Below, one piece after another: positions 10,349-19,388 of a stretch of 64,000 bases of DNA. This DNA comes from Agrobacterium arsenijevicii (GTDB lineage: Bacteria; Pseudomonadota; Alphaproteobacteria; Rhizobiales; Rhizobiaceae), in assembly GCA_000949895.1 (NCBI GenBank), contig JWIT01000005.1, positions 186,001-250,000 on the forward strand, written 5' to 3'. The translations under genes were made by a program, and so were the position numbers. Every line of letters starts with the position of its first letter. Position 1 is the stretch's first letter. The notes beneath the pieces were generated by a model. That model was not told the origin of the DNA, made no database searches, and was given only the letters and a program-made list of their open reading frames with translations.

Positions 10349-11215
10349 ATGACTAGCCAATCCGGTCGCATCGTTTACCTCAACGGCGAATTCCTGCCCG
10401 AGGCGGAAGCCCGCCTTTCCATCTTCGACCGCGGTTTCCTGTTCGGCGACGGCATTTATGAAGTCACTTCCGTTCTCGAAGGTAAGCTGATCGACAGCGA
10501 CCTGCACATGACGCGGCTGGAACGCAGCGCCCGTGAAATCGACGTGCCGCTGCCGGTCACGACCAAGGAAATCGTCGAGGCCGAACGTCGCCTGATCGCC
10601 GACAACAACCTCGTTGAGGGCATGATCTACCTGCAGCTGACGCGCGGTGCGGAAGACCGCAACTTCCTGTTCTCCGCCGATTTGAAGCCGACGCTGGTGA
10701 TGTTCACTCAGGCCAAGAAGCTCATCGGCACCCCGGTCGAAGAGGCCGGCATTGCGGTGAAATCCGTTCCCGACCAGCGCTGGGAACGCCGCGATATCAA
10801 GACCGTCTGTCTCCTGCCGCAGGTCATGGCAAAACGCATTGCCAAGGCGGAAGGTTGCGACGAGGCGTGGATGATCGAGGATGGTTTCGTGACCGAAGGC
10901 GCTTCCTCGACTGCTTATATCGTCACCGCCGATAAAAAAATCATTACTCGTGGCAACAGCAACAAGACCCTGCCCGGCTGCACTCGCCTTGCCGCCCTGC
11001 AACTGGCCAAGGAAGCCGGCTTCACGCTGGAGGAACGGCCTTTCACGCTGGAAGAAGCGCTTGACGCAGACGAGGCCTGCCTGACCAGCGCCTCCAACTT
11101 CGTGGTGTCCGTGACGAAGATCGACGGCAAGCCGGTAGGTGACGGCAAGCCCGGCCCGATGGTGAGCCGCCTGCGCGCGCTTTACCTCGAAAACGCCCGC
11201 CGCACGGCGATCTGA
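10349..11215 (+). CDS. dat: D-amino-acid transaminase
   Basis: 288-residue PLP enzyme of fold type IV. The Schiff-base lysine is Lys151 in RDIKTVCLLPQV, and EGASSTAYIV and TASNFVVSV bind the cofactor phosphate and substrate. RDIK followed by LLP is typical of D-amino-acid transaminases; branched-chain transaminases and aminodeoxychorismate lyase differ there. It would convert D-alanine and similar D-amino acids to 2-keto acids, or supply D-glutamate. It is probably cotranscribed with the DmpA-type gene 20 bases upstream. Confidence 0.87.
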   Translation: MTSQSGRIVYLNGEFLPEAEARLSIFDRGFLFGDGIYEVTSVLEGKLIDSDLHMTRLERSAREIDVPLPVTTKEIVEAERRLIADNNLVEGMIYLQLTRGAEDRNFLFSADLKPTLVMFTQAKKLIGTPVEEAGIAVKSVPDQRWERRDIKTVCLLPQVMAKRIAKAEGCDEAWMIEDGFVTEGASSTAYIVTADKKIITRGNSNKTLPGCTRLAALQLAKEAGFTLEERPFTLEEALDADEACLTSASNFVVSVTKIDGKPVGDGKPGPMVSRLRALYLENARRTAI

Positions 11216-11222
11216 GAACGCC

Positions 11223-12119
11223 TCAATCTTCGAGAACCGCCCATATGCGCTCGACAACGGGGCGGCGGTTCTCTCTTGAGCGATAAAGCCTGATATCAAC
11301 GGCAATATCGAAGCTGTGATCGGCGGCGCGCACCAGCGTGCCGCTGTCCAGTTCGTGCCGCATCAGGCTTTCCGGCACCCAGGCAACACCCCAGCCCGCC
11401 ATGGCCATGGCTTTCAGCCCCACCGACATACTGCCTTCATGCACGCGCTCGAATTTCGGCAGGCGCGCGCTCAGGAGATCACGCAACAGCGGCCCGAAGA
11501 ACGATGCTTTTTCGTAATCCAGATAGGCAAAGGGTTTTTTCGCGTTTTCCGTCAGGCTGTGCAACGGCGAGCCGTCCTCGGTCGGCGCGGAGACAGGGAT
11601 GATGTTTTCCGCGCCAAGCACCCGGAATTCGAAGGTCTGCGCATCAAGCAGCATCGGCACTTCGGGGTGGGCATAGGTCAGAAGAAAATCGCTTTGCCCA
11701 TCCACCAGCGAATTGAGATTTTCCTCCATGCTGCCGGAATCGGGTCGCAGCACCGAAAACAGCGGCCCCGCCGTCTCGTTCACCCGCTTCAGCCAGTCCG
11801 GGAAGAAGGTGAAGGACAGCGTATGCAGCGCCGTCAGCCGCACCGTTCTGGCATCCGCCCCGTCTTCCTGCAACAATGTGCGCCGGGCATGGTAAAGCTG
11901 CCTCAGCGTTTCCTGCGCCACCGGAACGAACTTCACCCCGGCCTCGGTCAGCCGGGAGGGATAAGAGGCACGGTCGACCAGCGTGGCGCCCACCCAGGCT
12001 TCCAGCTGCTTGATCCTGCGGCTGAAGGCGGATTGGGTGACATGCCGCTCTTCCGCCGCCTTCGAAAAATTGAGCGTTCCGGCCAGCGCCAGGAAATCCT
12101 CAAGCCATTTGACTTCCAA
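11223..12119 (-). CDS. LysR-family transcriptional regulator, HypT/YjiE-like
   Basis: 298-residue regulator with an N-terminal winged helix (WLEDFLALAGTLNFSKAAE, then TQSAFSRRIKQLE as recognition helix) and a C-terminal periplasmic-binding-like effector domain. The order of motifs recalls E. coli HypT/YjiE, but the similarity is distant. The start is TTG at 12119 with AGGAG upstream; no ATG precedes the helix-turn-helix. It is convergent with the transaminase gene (7 bases between stop codons), so it does not share a promoter with it; it may control that operon or the peptide-transport operon. Confidence 0.83.
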   Translation of the reverse strand: MEVKWLEDFLALAGTLNFSKAAEERHVTQSAFSRRIKQLEAWVGATLVDRASYPSRLTEAGVKFVPVAQETLRQLYHARRTLLQEDGADARTVRLTALHTLSFTFFPDWLKRVNETAGPLFSVLRPDSGSMEENLNSLVDGQSDFLLTYAHPEVPMLLDAQTFEFRVLGAENIIPVSAPTEDGSPLHSLTENAKKPFAYLDYEKASFFGPLLRDLLSARLPKFERVHEGSMSVGLKAMAMAGWGVAWVPESLMRHELDSGTLVRAADHSFDIAVDIRLYRSRENRRPVVERIWAVLED

Positions 12120-12253
12120 GGCCTGCTCTCCTCACAAAGATGTTGTCCTAGCCTTCAGCCGGAACATGGGGTCTTTATTAAGAGCAATGGCAGCTGATTG
12201 AAACCCTTTTAGGAAACCTCAAGCTGTTGAGGAAACTGCCTGGGCCTTGCTTC

Positions 12254-12339
12254 CGTCATCCTTGGGCTTGTCCCAAGGATCTAAGCACGTCAACAAAATC
12301 AATCGTTTGCAGATCCTCGGGACAGGCCCGAGGATGACG
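12254..12339. repeat. Palindromic intergenic repeat, copy 2
   Basis: Two imperfectly matching 29-base arms (12254-12282 and 12311-12339) flank a 28-base loop. Each arm is a small hairpin of the type seen in copy 1 (CCTTGGGCTTGTCCCAAGG and CCTCGGGACAGGCCCGAGG). Compensating changes keep each hairpin paired although its bases differ. It lies between the LysR gene and the D-aminopeptidase-like gene; the rest of this 258-base gap shows nothing. Confidence 0.75.
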
Positions 12340-12377
12340 TCGAGTTTGCGGAAAGCGACGGGATCAGTCTCAAACCG

Positions 12378-13889
12378 TTAGTGGCTTCTCGAATATTCGA
12401 TCATCCGCGCCCGGCTGGACACCAGCTCGATCCTATCGTCACCCAGCCGGTTCAGACAGATACGCTTCGTCCACGGCCCGTCCACCAGCGTGAACAGGAA
12501 ACGGCCATTACCAAGCGCCTTCAAAGGCATGCTCCGGCGTGTGGGACCGATGCCCATCGTCAGCGAGGAACCGCTAATCGCAAATTCGGCTCCCTCATCC
12601 GAGCGCCACAGACCCGAAAGATCATCCGGCACCGCATGATCGCCGACCCGCAGGAAACGGCGGGCGGCGTGGCCTGCCTCACCGACGATCGCCTCGCCTT
12701 CGAACTTCAGAAGCATCGGAGAGGATGCGGAGCGCGACGACACCCAGCCATCGGCATCTTCATAAAGCGTGTCATCACCATCGATAAAGATGGACGTGCT
12801 GCCCTTGATCTCCAGCCACCACGGTCCGCTTTCGGTGACATAGAGGCCCTCCGGCAGGCTGGCGGCGGGTTTGGGCAAAGGCAGGCCGGTCAGGGCCGCC
12901 ATGCCTTCAAGCGCGATCTTGAAGCCGTTAGTGTCCTCGCGGTTCGACACCACGACGAAGCCCGTGCCGTTTTCCGGATCGAGCAGGAAGTAAGTTTTGT
13001 ATCCCGGGTGCGAACCGCCGTGACCGACGAAACGCCTGTCGCCGAGATGCGACCAGCGCAGGCCGAGACCATATTCGCTCATCCGTCCATCGGCGAGCGG
13101 CCGCTCGGTGGAAAGCCCGTCCAGAACGCCCGCAAAGCTGCCCTCGCCGCGCATCAGCCCCTGCAGCCAGCGGGTCAGCGCTTCGGCACTGCCGGCAAGA
13201 CTGCCCGAAGCGGAAATATGCAGGCCAGCTGCCGAAAGCTGCCAGTTGCTTTCCGCCTTCCAGTAGCCGGGTACCAATCCATCAACCGGATCGTTCCAGA
13301 TATCCGGCGCTTTCAGGAAAACACCGAATGGACCCGCAATTTGCTCCTGCACGAAATCGTCAAAACGGAAACCATGGCGCTCCAGCACCGCCTCCACCAG
13401 ACGATAGCCGGTATTCGAATAGGAAACCTCGCTGCCGACCGAAAAGTTCAGCCGGGTCAGCCGCGACAGATAGTCGAGAAGCGGCCCAGCCTTCGTTTCG
13501 GTGTAGACGGAAAGACCAAGCAGCGAGAGGCATTCGCGCGTGTCCGGCAGGCCGCCGCTCATATCCAGCGCCTGCCCGACTGTGACGTCACGGAGCGGCG
13601 ATTGCAGCTCCGGTAGATGCTTGCCGAGCGGGTCGTCAAGCCCGATCAGATCGGAATGGGCAAGCACCATGGCGCAGAAGGCATGTTTGGTGACGGAGGC
13701 ATAACGCACCACGCTTTTCGGCGTAAAAGGTGCGAAGGTGGAAAGGCTTTCGACGCCGCCCGCATGGGCGAAGCGGATGCCATTGAGATCGAAACCGATA
13801 ACCGCTCCGCCCGGCTCGTTGCTCGCCCATTGCGAGACGAAGCTCTCGGCAAGCGTTGAAGCGGCGTTCCAGTCGAGTTGCTGTGACAT
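12378..13889 (-). CDS. Penicillin-binding-protein-like serine hydrolase, probable D-aminopeptidase
   Basis: 503 residues. The N-terminal two thirds form a class C beta-lactamase fold: SVTK with nucleophile Ser65 and Lys68, YSN at Tyr157-Asn159, and GHGG as the third box. The remaining 150 residues look like the beta-barrel domains found in D-aminopeptidase DAP of Ochrobactrum anthropi, which is about 520 residues and has the same layout. No signal peptide is visible, so it is probably cytosolic. It is the last gene of the peptide-transporter operon, separated from the ATPase gene by repeat copy 3. Release of N-terminal D-residues from imported peptides is the likely role; an esterase is the alternative. 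Confidence 0.72.
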   Translation of the reverse strand: MSQQLDWNAASTLAESFVSQWASNEPGGAVIGFDLNGIRFAHAGGVESLSTFAPFTPKSVVRYASVTKHAFCAMVLAHSDLIGLDDPLGKHLPELQSPLRDVTVGQALDMSGGLPDTRECLSLLGLSVYTETKAGPLLDYLSRLTRLNFSVGSEVSYSNTGYRLVEAVLERHGFRFDDFVQEQIAGPFGVFLKAPDIWNDPVDGLVPGYWKAESNWQLSAAGLHISASGSLAGSAEALTRWLQGLMRGEGSFAGVLDGLSTERPLADGRMSEYGLGLRWSHLGDRRFVGHGGSHPGYKTYFLLDPENGTGFVVVSNREDTNGFKIALEGMAALTGLPLPKPAASLPEGLYVTESGPWWLEIKGSTSIFIDGDDTLYEDADGWVSSRSASSPMLLKFEGEAIVGEAGHAARRFLRVGDHAVPDDLSGLWRSDEGAEFAISGSSLTMGIGPTRRSMPLKALGNGRFLFTLVDGPWTKRICLNRLGDDRIELVSSRARMIEYSRSH

Positions 13890-13953
13890 TGTTCGGTCTC
13901 TTGTGTCTTCATTGAAAGCCGGACGGACGTAGGAACCGACACAGCATATTCGA

Positions 13954-14029
13954 CGTCATCCTCGGGCTTGACTCGAGGATCCACCTATCACCGGTGCATG
14001 GATCCTCGCCTCAGGGGCGAGGATGATGG
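13954..14029. repeat. Palindromic intergenic repeat, copy 3
   Basis: Arms at about 13954-13984 and 13998-14029 pair imperfectly; the left arm reads CCTCGGGCTTGACTCGAGG and the right CCTCGCCTCAGGGGCGAGG. It sits between two genes of one operon (the ATPase ending at 14072 and the hydrolase starting at 13889), so its hairpins would appear in the transcript. Confidence 0.75.
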
Positions 14030-14071
14030 AGGAAAGCTTGTACTGCCTCTCCATCATCCTCAAGACCTATC

Positions 14072-14824
14072 TCAGGCCGGTTCTTCCAGCCGGATGCTCA
14101 GGCTGCGCAGCTCTTCCGTATGCGGATGTTTGATGCGGCCGTCGCGCAGATCGCCGGCGCTCAGTTGCTCGACCATGTCGCCATTCAGCATCACGCCAAC
14201 CTGCGGGCAAAGATGCGCAATGACCGCGAGATTGTGGCTGACGAGGATATAGGTGAGATTGCGCGCCGCACGCAGATCCTGCAACAGGTTCAGAATTTCC
14301 GCCTGCACCGAAACGTCGAGCGCCGAGGTCGGCTCATCGAGCAGCAAAACCTCAGGGTCGGCGATCAGGGCGCGCGCGATGGCGACACGCTGGCGCTGGC
14401 CGCCGGAGAGCTGATGCGGAAACCGGAAACGCACCGCCTGCGGCAGGGCCACGTCAGACAAAGCCTGCTGGATGCGCTTTTCGATATTGTCCATGCCGTG
14501 AACCAGCGGCAATTCGCTGAGGATACGGTCGATGGTCTGGCGCGGATGCAGCGAACCATAGGGGTCCTGAAACACCATCTGCACCTGCCGGAAGAATTCC
14601 GGCGTGCGTTTCAGCGGTGCGTCCTTGCCGGCAAAGGCGATGCGGCCTTCCCAGCTTTCATTAAGGCCAGCCATGGCGCGCAGGATGGTGGACTTGCCCG
14701 AGCCGCTTTCGCCAACGATGCCGAAGCTGCCGCCCTTTTCTACCGAAAAGGACACGCCCTTCACCACTTCACGGTCGCCGAACTTGATACGGAGGTTTTC
14801 GACGTCGATCATTGGCTGGACCAC
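14072..14824 (-). CDS. Peptide ABC transporter ATP-binding protein (DppF/OppF type)
   Basis: 250 residues. Walker A GESGSGKST, signature LSGGQRQRVAIARAL, Walker B VLLLDEPTSALD and switch VSHNLAVIAHL are present, with the peptide-transport stretch MVFQDPYGSLHPRQT. It overlaps the preceding ATPase gene by 16 bases. The usual C-terminal extension of OppF (about 70 residues, including a cysteine motif) is short here. It works as a heterodimer with the 14809-15639 product. Confidence 0.92.
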   Translation of the reverse strand: MVQPMIDVENLRIKFGDREVVKGVSFSVEKGGSFGIVGESGSGKSTILRAMAGLNESWEGRIAFAGKDAPLKRTPEFFRQVQMVFQDPYGSLHPRQTIDRILSELPLVHGMDNIEKRIQQALSDVALPQAVRFRFPHQLSGGQRQRVAIARALIADPEVLLLDEPTSALDVSVQAEILNLLQDLRAARNLTYILVSHNLAVIAHLCPQVGVMLNGDMVEQLSAGDLRDGRIKHPHTEELRSLSIRLEEPA

Positions 14825-15639
14825 GCTGCATCACGGTTGAGAACGGGAAGACGCTCGCGCGGATGCGTCAGCGAGGGAATGCAGTTCAGAAGTCCCTTTG
14901 TATAGGGATGTTCGGCTTTCAGGAGTTCGGACGCCTTCAGCTCCTCCATCACCCGGCCGGAATACATGACAGCGACGCGGTCGCAAAAATGCGAGACGAG
15001 CGGCAGATCGTGGCTGATGAGGATGAGACCCATGCCGCGTTCCGACACCAGTTCCTCGATCAGCCGCAGAATTTCCGCCTGCACCGTGGCGTCGAGAGCG
15101 CTCGTCGGTTCGTCGGCGATCAGAAGCTCGGGATCGGGCGCCAGCATCATGGCGATCATGACACGCTGGCCCATGCCGCCGGAAACCTCATGCGCGTAGG
15201 ACGAGGCGACCTGGCGCGGATTGCGGATCTTCACCTGATCGAGCAGGGCGATTGCCGCTTCCATGGCCGCACGCTTGCTGCCGCCCTTGTGGGCGCGCCA
15301 GGCTTCCGCGATCTGCGCACCCATGGTCTTGACCGGATTCAGCGAATATTTCGGGTCCTGAAGGATAAAACCCGCGCGCTTGCCACGGATCTGGCGCATC
15401 TGCCTTTCGCTGGCGGAAAGCACGTCGATGCCGTCGAAGGAGAGCTTGTCGGCCCTGATATCAGCATTGGAGGGCAGAAGCTTCATCAGCGCGCGCGCCG
15501 TAAGGCTCTTGCCCGAACCGGATTCACCGACGATGCCGAGCTTTTCTGTGCCGAGCTTCATCGACACACCACGCACCGCCTCGAAACGGCTGGTACGGGT
15601 CTGGAATGCGATCTTCAGATTTTCGATTTCGACCAGCAT
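14809..15639 (-). CDS. Peptide ABC transporter ATP-binding protein (DppD/OppD type)
   Basis: 276 residues. Walker A GESGSGKSLT, signature VSGGMGQRVMIAMML, Walker B LLIADEPTSALDA and switch ISHDLPLVSHF are clear. It ends in the oligopeptide-transporter C-terminal motif HPYTKGLLNCIPSL. It starts 4 bases before the end of the upstream permease gap and overlaps the next ATPase gene. Confidence 0.92.
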   Translation of the reverse strand: MLVEIENLKIAFQTRTSRFEAVRGVSMKLGTEKLGIVGESGSGKSLTARALMKLLPSNADIRADKLSFDGIDVLSASERQMRQIRGKRAGFILQDPKYSLNPVKTMGAQIAEAWRAHKGGSKRAAMEAAIALLDQVKIRNPRQVASSYAHEVSGGMGQRVMIAMMLAPDPELLIADEPTSALDATVQAEILRLIEELVSERGMGLILISHDLPLVSHFCDRVAVMYSGRVMEELKASELLKAEHPYTKGLLNCIPSLTHPRERLPVLNRDAAWSSQ

Positions 15640-15642
15640 GGC

Positions 15643-16545
15643 TCAATGTCCCTTCGGGTCGAGCACGTCACGCAGACCATCACCAAGGAAGTTGAAGGCG
15701 AGCGAAACGAGGAAGATGGCGATGCCCGGAATGGTGGCGACCCACCATTGTTCGAAGATGAAGCGCTTGGCGGTGGCAATCATCGCACCCCATTCAGGCG
15801 ACGGCGGCTGTGCGCCCATGCCGAGGAAGCCGAGGCTGGCGGCGGTGATGATGATCGAGCTCATGTCGAGCGTGATGCGCACGATAAGGCTCGGCACGCA
15901 AAGCGGCGCGATATGGCGGGCAATGATGCGCCAGGCGGAAGCACCCGTCAGCCGGTAGGCCGCGACGAAATCGCTGCCGCGAACCGTCATGGTTTCGGCG
16001 CGCGCAAGACGCGCATAGGGCGGCCAGGCGGTGAGCGCGATGGCGAGAACGGCGCTTTCGACACCCGGCTTCAGCGCCGCAACGAAGGCGAGCGCCAGAA
16101 TGAGGCGCGGGAAGGCCAGAAACACGTCCGTCACCCGCATCAGCACCGTATCGACGATACCACCGAAATAACCGGCGATGCAGCCGATGGCGAGGCCGAT
16201 CGGCGCGACGAGCACAACGACGGCGATAACCATGCCGAGCGTGACGCGGCCGCCGTAAAGGATGCGCGAAAGGATATCGCGGCCCAGCTCATCCGTGCCG
16301 AACCAGTGTACTGCACTCGGAAAGGCAAGACGGTTGCCGAGGTTCTGCGCGGCGGGATCGTAAGGCGCGATGGCGGGAGCCAGCAGCGACAGCGCGATGA
16401 AGACGAGAATGATGGTCAGACCGACCACCGCCAGCGGATTGGACTTGAGGTTCAGCCAGATACGGTACCGATTTCCCCAGGCAGCCTGCCTGCGGGAATG
16501 CGGCGTCTCATCCAGCGCCCAGTTTCTGAAATTAGCTAACATCAT
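15643..16545 (-). CDS. Peptide ABC transporter permease (DppC/OppC type)
   Basis: 300 residues with a long cytoplasmic N-terminus, six predicted membrane segments and the family motifs YDPAAQNLGNRL, GTDELGRDILSRILYGGR and the C-terminal PEWGAMI. Two adjacent ATG codons (16545, 16542) could start it; the first overlaps the stop of the partner permease. Confidence 0.92.
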   Translation of the reverse strand: MMLANFRNWALDETPHSRRQAAWGNRYRIWLNLKSNPLAVVGLTIILVFIALSLLAPAIAPYDPAAQNLGNRLAFPSAVHWFGTDELGRDILSRILYGGRVTLGMVIAVVVLVAPIGLAIGCIAGYFGGIVDTVLMRVTDVFLAFPRLILALAFVAALKPGVESAVLAIALTAWPPYARLARAETMTVRGSDFVAAYRLTGASAWRIIARHIAPLCVPSLIVRITLDMSSIIITAASLGFLGMGAQPPSPEWGAMIATAKRFIFEQWWVATIPGIAIFLVSLAFNFLGDGLRDVLDPKGH

Positions 16546-17555
16546 CGAACGCGGGGATCCATTACTCGGTAAAGTACGTCTGCAAGCAGGTTGAGGCCGA
16601 CATAGATCAGGCCGATCAACAGGGTTGCTCCGACGACGGGGTTCATGTCCGCGTTCATGAGCGAGACGGTGAGGTATTGGCCAAGGCCCGGCCAGCTGAA
16701 GACGGTTTCCGTCACCACGGCGCCTTCGAGAAGGCCTGCATAGGTGAGCGCGATAACCGTGACGAGCTGCACGGCAACCGTCGGGAAGGCATGCCCCCAG
16801 ATGACGGTCATCGCCGAAAGCCCCTTGGCACGAGCGGTAATGACATATTCGCCCTTCAGCGCATCGATCATGAAGGCGCGCGTCATGCGGGTGACATAGG
16901 CCATGCTGAAATAGGCGAGGATACAGACGGGCTGCACCATATGGGCAAGCGCATCGTAAAACGCGCCCCAGTCACCGGCGAGCAGCGTGTCGACCGTCAT
17001 CAGACCGGTGACCTGCGTGATCATGCCGTCATAGATGATGTCCTGCCGGCCCGGTCCGGGTGCAATGCCGAGTGTGGCGTAAAACACCAGGAGCGAAATC
17101 AGCGCCAGCATGAAAACGGGCACGGAATGGCCGGCGAGGCAGACGACGCGGATGACCTGATCCGTCAGCTTGCCCTGTTTGACGGCGGCCCAGACACCGA
17201 GCGGAATGCCGATCAGTGCTGCGAGAATGAGCGCTGCCGTCGCAAGTTCGAACGTGGCGGGGAAGACGCGGGTAATATCAACCCAGACCGGATTGCGGGT
17301 CAGGATGGAATTGCCGAAATCGCCGTGCAGGACCTGCGAGACATAATGGAAAAACTGCACGACCAGCGGCTGGTCGAGGCCCATTTCCGCCCGCACGCGC
17401 ACGATGACGTCTTCAGGCGCATTGTCGCCGACCGCCGCGATGACGGGATCGACGGGCATGACGCGCCCGATCATGAAGGTGATGATCATCAAACCGAACA
17501 GCGTCAGAATGACGCTGCTCAGTGTCGACGATATGCTTTTGATGCGCTTGTTCAA
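16542..17555 (-). CDS. Peptide ABC transporter permease (DppB/OppB type)
   Basis: 337 residues, six predicted membrane segments, and motifs of DppB-type permeases: LGLDQPLVVQFFHYV, GDFGNSI, and the EAA-like loop ITARAKGLSAMTVIWGHAFP. The start appears to be TTG at 17555, two bases after the stop of the binding-protein gene; an ATG further in would remove the first membrane segment. AAGAAAG lies a suitable distance upstream. Confidence 0.9.
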   Translation of the reverse strand: MNKRIKSISSTLSSVILTLFGLMIITFMIGRVMPVDPVIAAVGDNAPEDVIVRVRAEMGLDQPLVVQFFHYVSQVLHGDFGNSILTRNPVWVDITRVFPATFELATAALILAALIGIPLGVWAAVKQGKLTDQVIRVVCLAGHSVPVFMLALISLLVFYATLGIAPGPGRQDIIYDGMITQVTGLMTVDTLLAGDWGAFYDALAHMVQPVCILAYFSMAYVTRMTRAFMIDALKGEYVITARAKGLSAMTVIWGHAFPTVAVQLVTVIALTYAGLLEGAVVTETVFSWPGLGQYLTVSLMNADMNPVVGATLLIGLIYVGLNLLADVLYRVMDPRVR

Positions 17556-17557
17556 TG

Positions 17558-19153
17558 TTACGCTTTCTTAGCATCGTGGTAGGAATTGCCCTCGGACAGG
17601 ACGCCCAGTTCAAAACCGGAAACGCCCTTGCGGAAGGCAGCCGTCTTCGTCGTCTGGAACATGAAGACGAACGGGCTGTTCTGCATGTGCTCGCGCTGCA
17701 GGGCTTCATAAAGCTCGATACGCTTTGCCGGATCCTGCTCGTCACGGGCGGCTTCCGCCTTGGCGGCGAAATCGTCGTTCTTGAAACGCGAACGCCACAG
17801 GAACGGCTTGGACTTCACATCGTCGCCATTGTCCTTGTTGATGTTGAAGACATCGGCATTGGAATGCGGATCGAAGTAATCCGTACCCCATGCGGAAAGC
17901 GCCATCTGATGCTCGCGGGCGCGCATCTTGGTCAGAACCTGACGGTTCTCGGCCGATTGCAGACGCACCTTGATGCCGATATCGGCAAGGTTTGCCTGGA
18001 TCGCCTGCGCCAGATCCGGATAGGGCTGGGCGGAATAATGATCCATGGTGATCTCGAAACCGTCGGCAAGACCGGCTTCCGCCATCAGTGCCTTGGCCTT
18101 TGCGACATCGCGCTGGAACGGCGTGTCATCGACGGCGCCGGGGAAACCTTCCGGCTCGAAGCTCTGGTGAACCTTGTGAGACAGCGGCACGATGTTTTCC
18201 TGCATGCCCTTGTAGTCCAGCGCCCATTTGATGGCCTGCCAGACCTGCGGCTTGGCAAGGTTCTCATTGCCCTGGTTGAGCGAGATCAGCACCAGCGAGG
18301 CAATGCTCTTGCGCTCCAGCTCGATGTTCGCGTCGTTCTGGGCGCTGCGCAGCTGTTCCGAGGTGAGGTCGCGGGCAATATCGATATCGCCCTTCTGCAG
18401 CATGAGAAGCTGGGAAGACGGATCGGTGACGTGGCGCAGGATGACGCGCTTGATATTGCCCTTGTAGGGGCCGTTCGGGTTGACGGTGAGTGCTACGCTT
18501 TCGCTCGGCTTCCAGGCCTGCAGAACGAAATCGCCGGAACCGGCGCTGTTCTTCTGCAGCCAGCCATTGCCGAGGTCTTCGCCCGAAGCATTGGCCAGAA
18601 CGGCCTTCTTTTCGACGATCGCGCCGATGTTGGCGGACAGGCAATAGAGCAGGAAGGAGATGGCGGTCGGCTTTGCCGTCGTCAGCTTCACCGTCTTGTC
18701 GTCGGCAGCAACGATGGTCGTCTCGGCATTCTCAGGCGTGAAGCCGAACTGGCTGATGATGAAGGCCGGGCTCTTGTTCATCTTGATGGCGCGCTGCAGC
18801 GAGAAGGCAACGTCTTCCGCCGTGACTTTCGCACCGCTGGAGAAGGTCGCTTCGTCACCGATCACAAAGGTGAAGACCTTGCCATCGGCATCGGCTTCCC
18901 AGGATTTCGCGATGACCGGATCGACCTTGGTGGAATCTTCGCGATTGGCGCGCACGAGCTTCTGGTACATGTTGGACATGATTTCACCGCCGACGGCTTC
19001 GAAGCCCTCATGCGGATCAAGGCTCGTCATATTGTCCAGCTGCTGGGCGACCACCAGAATATCCTTGGGCGTCGCAGCAAATGCCGGAATGCGCGCATAG
19101 GACAGGAACGGTACGGCTGCGCCGGCGATCAGCAGGTTGCGTCTTGAAATCAT
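17558..19153 (-). CDS. Peptide ABC transporter substrate-binding protein (family 5)
   Basis: 531-residue DppA/OppA-type binding protein. A Tat-like signal begins ISRRNLLIAGAAVPFL and probably ends at AFA near residue 26. The body has the family pattern TSLDPHEGF, FVIGDEATFSSG and DYFDPHSNAD. The frame extends 39 codons upstream, but AAAGGGG before the ATG at 19153 and the signal peptide fix the start. It is the first gene of the six-gene minus-strand operon and lies divergent from the dipeptidase gene. D-peptides or muropeptides are plausible ligands from context only. Confidence 0.92.
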   Translation of the reverse strand: MISRRNLLIAGAAVPFLSYARIPAFAATPKDILVVAQQLDNMTSLDPHEGFEAVGGEIMSNMYQKLVRANREDSTKVDPVIAKSWEADADGKVFTFVIGDEATFSSGAKVTAEDVAFSLQRAIKMNKSPAFIISQFGFTPENAETTIVAADDKTVKLTTAKPTAISFLLYCLSANIGAIVEKKAVLANASGEDLGNGWLQKNSAGSGDFVLQAWKPSESVALTVNPNGPYKGNIKRVILRHVTDPSSQLLMLQKGDIDIARDLTSEQLRSAQNDANIELERKSIASLVLISLNQGNENLAKPQVWQAIKWALDYKGMQENIVPLSHKVHQSFEPEGFPGAVDDTPFQRDVAKAKALMAEAGLADGFEITMDHYSAQPYPDLAQAIQANLADIGIKVRLQSAENRQVLTKMRAREHQMALSAWGTDYFDPHSNADVFNINKDNGDDVKSKPFLWRSRFKNDDFAAKAEAARDEQDPAKRIELYEALQREHMQNSPFVFMFQTTKTAAFRKGVSGFELGVLSEGNSYHDAKKA

Positions 19154-19388
19154 CGAAAATCCCCTTTCGGACCTTATTTTTCGGAAACGGTGGGGGTTTG
19201 CCCCAATCCAGTCATTTTTTTTATGTTTTCCCGCGATTACCACGAGCAAACGAGGCGCGACCAATTCCAAATTTGGCAGAGCCTATGCATGGATTGCATT
19301 TGCTCCGGCCTTGACCTTTCCTCTACCAATTCCCAAAACTCTGACGACCGCGCGCTCGCGCCCCGCCCGTATCCAAAGGTGAATGACC

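Noticed and set aside
14812-16539. Plus-strand open frame of 575 codons across three peptide-transporter genes
   Set aside because: It crosses the borders of clearly conserved minus-strand ABC genes and reads as low-complexity Arg/Asp/Gly/His sequence; an antisense shadow.
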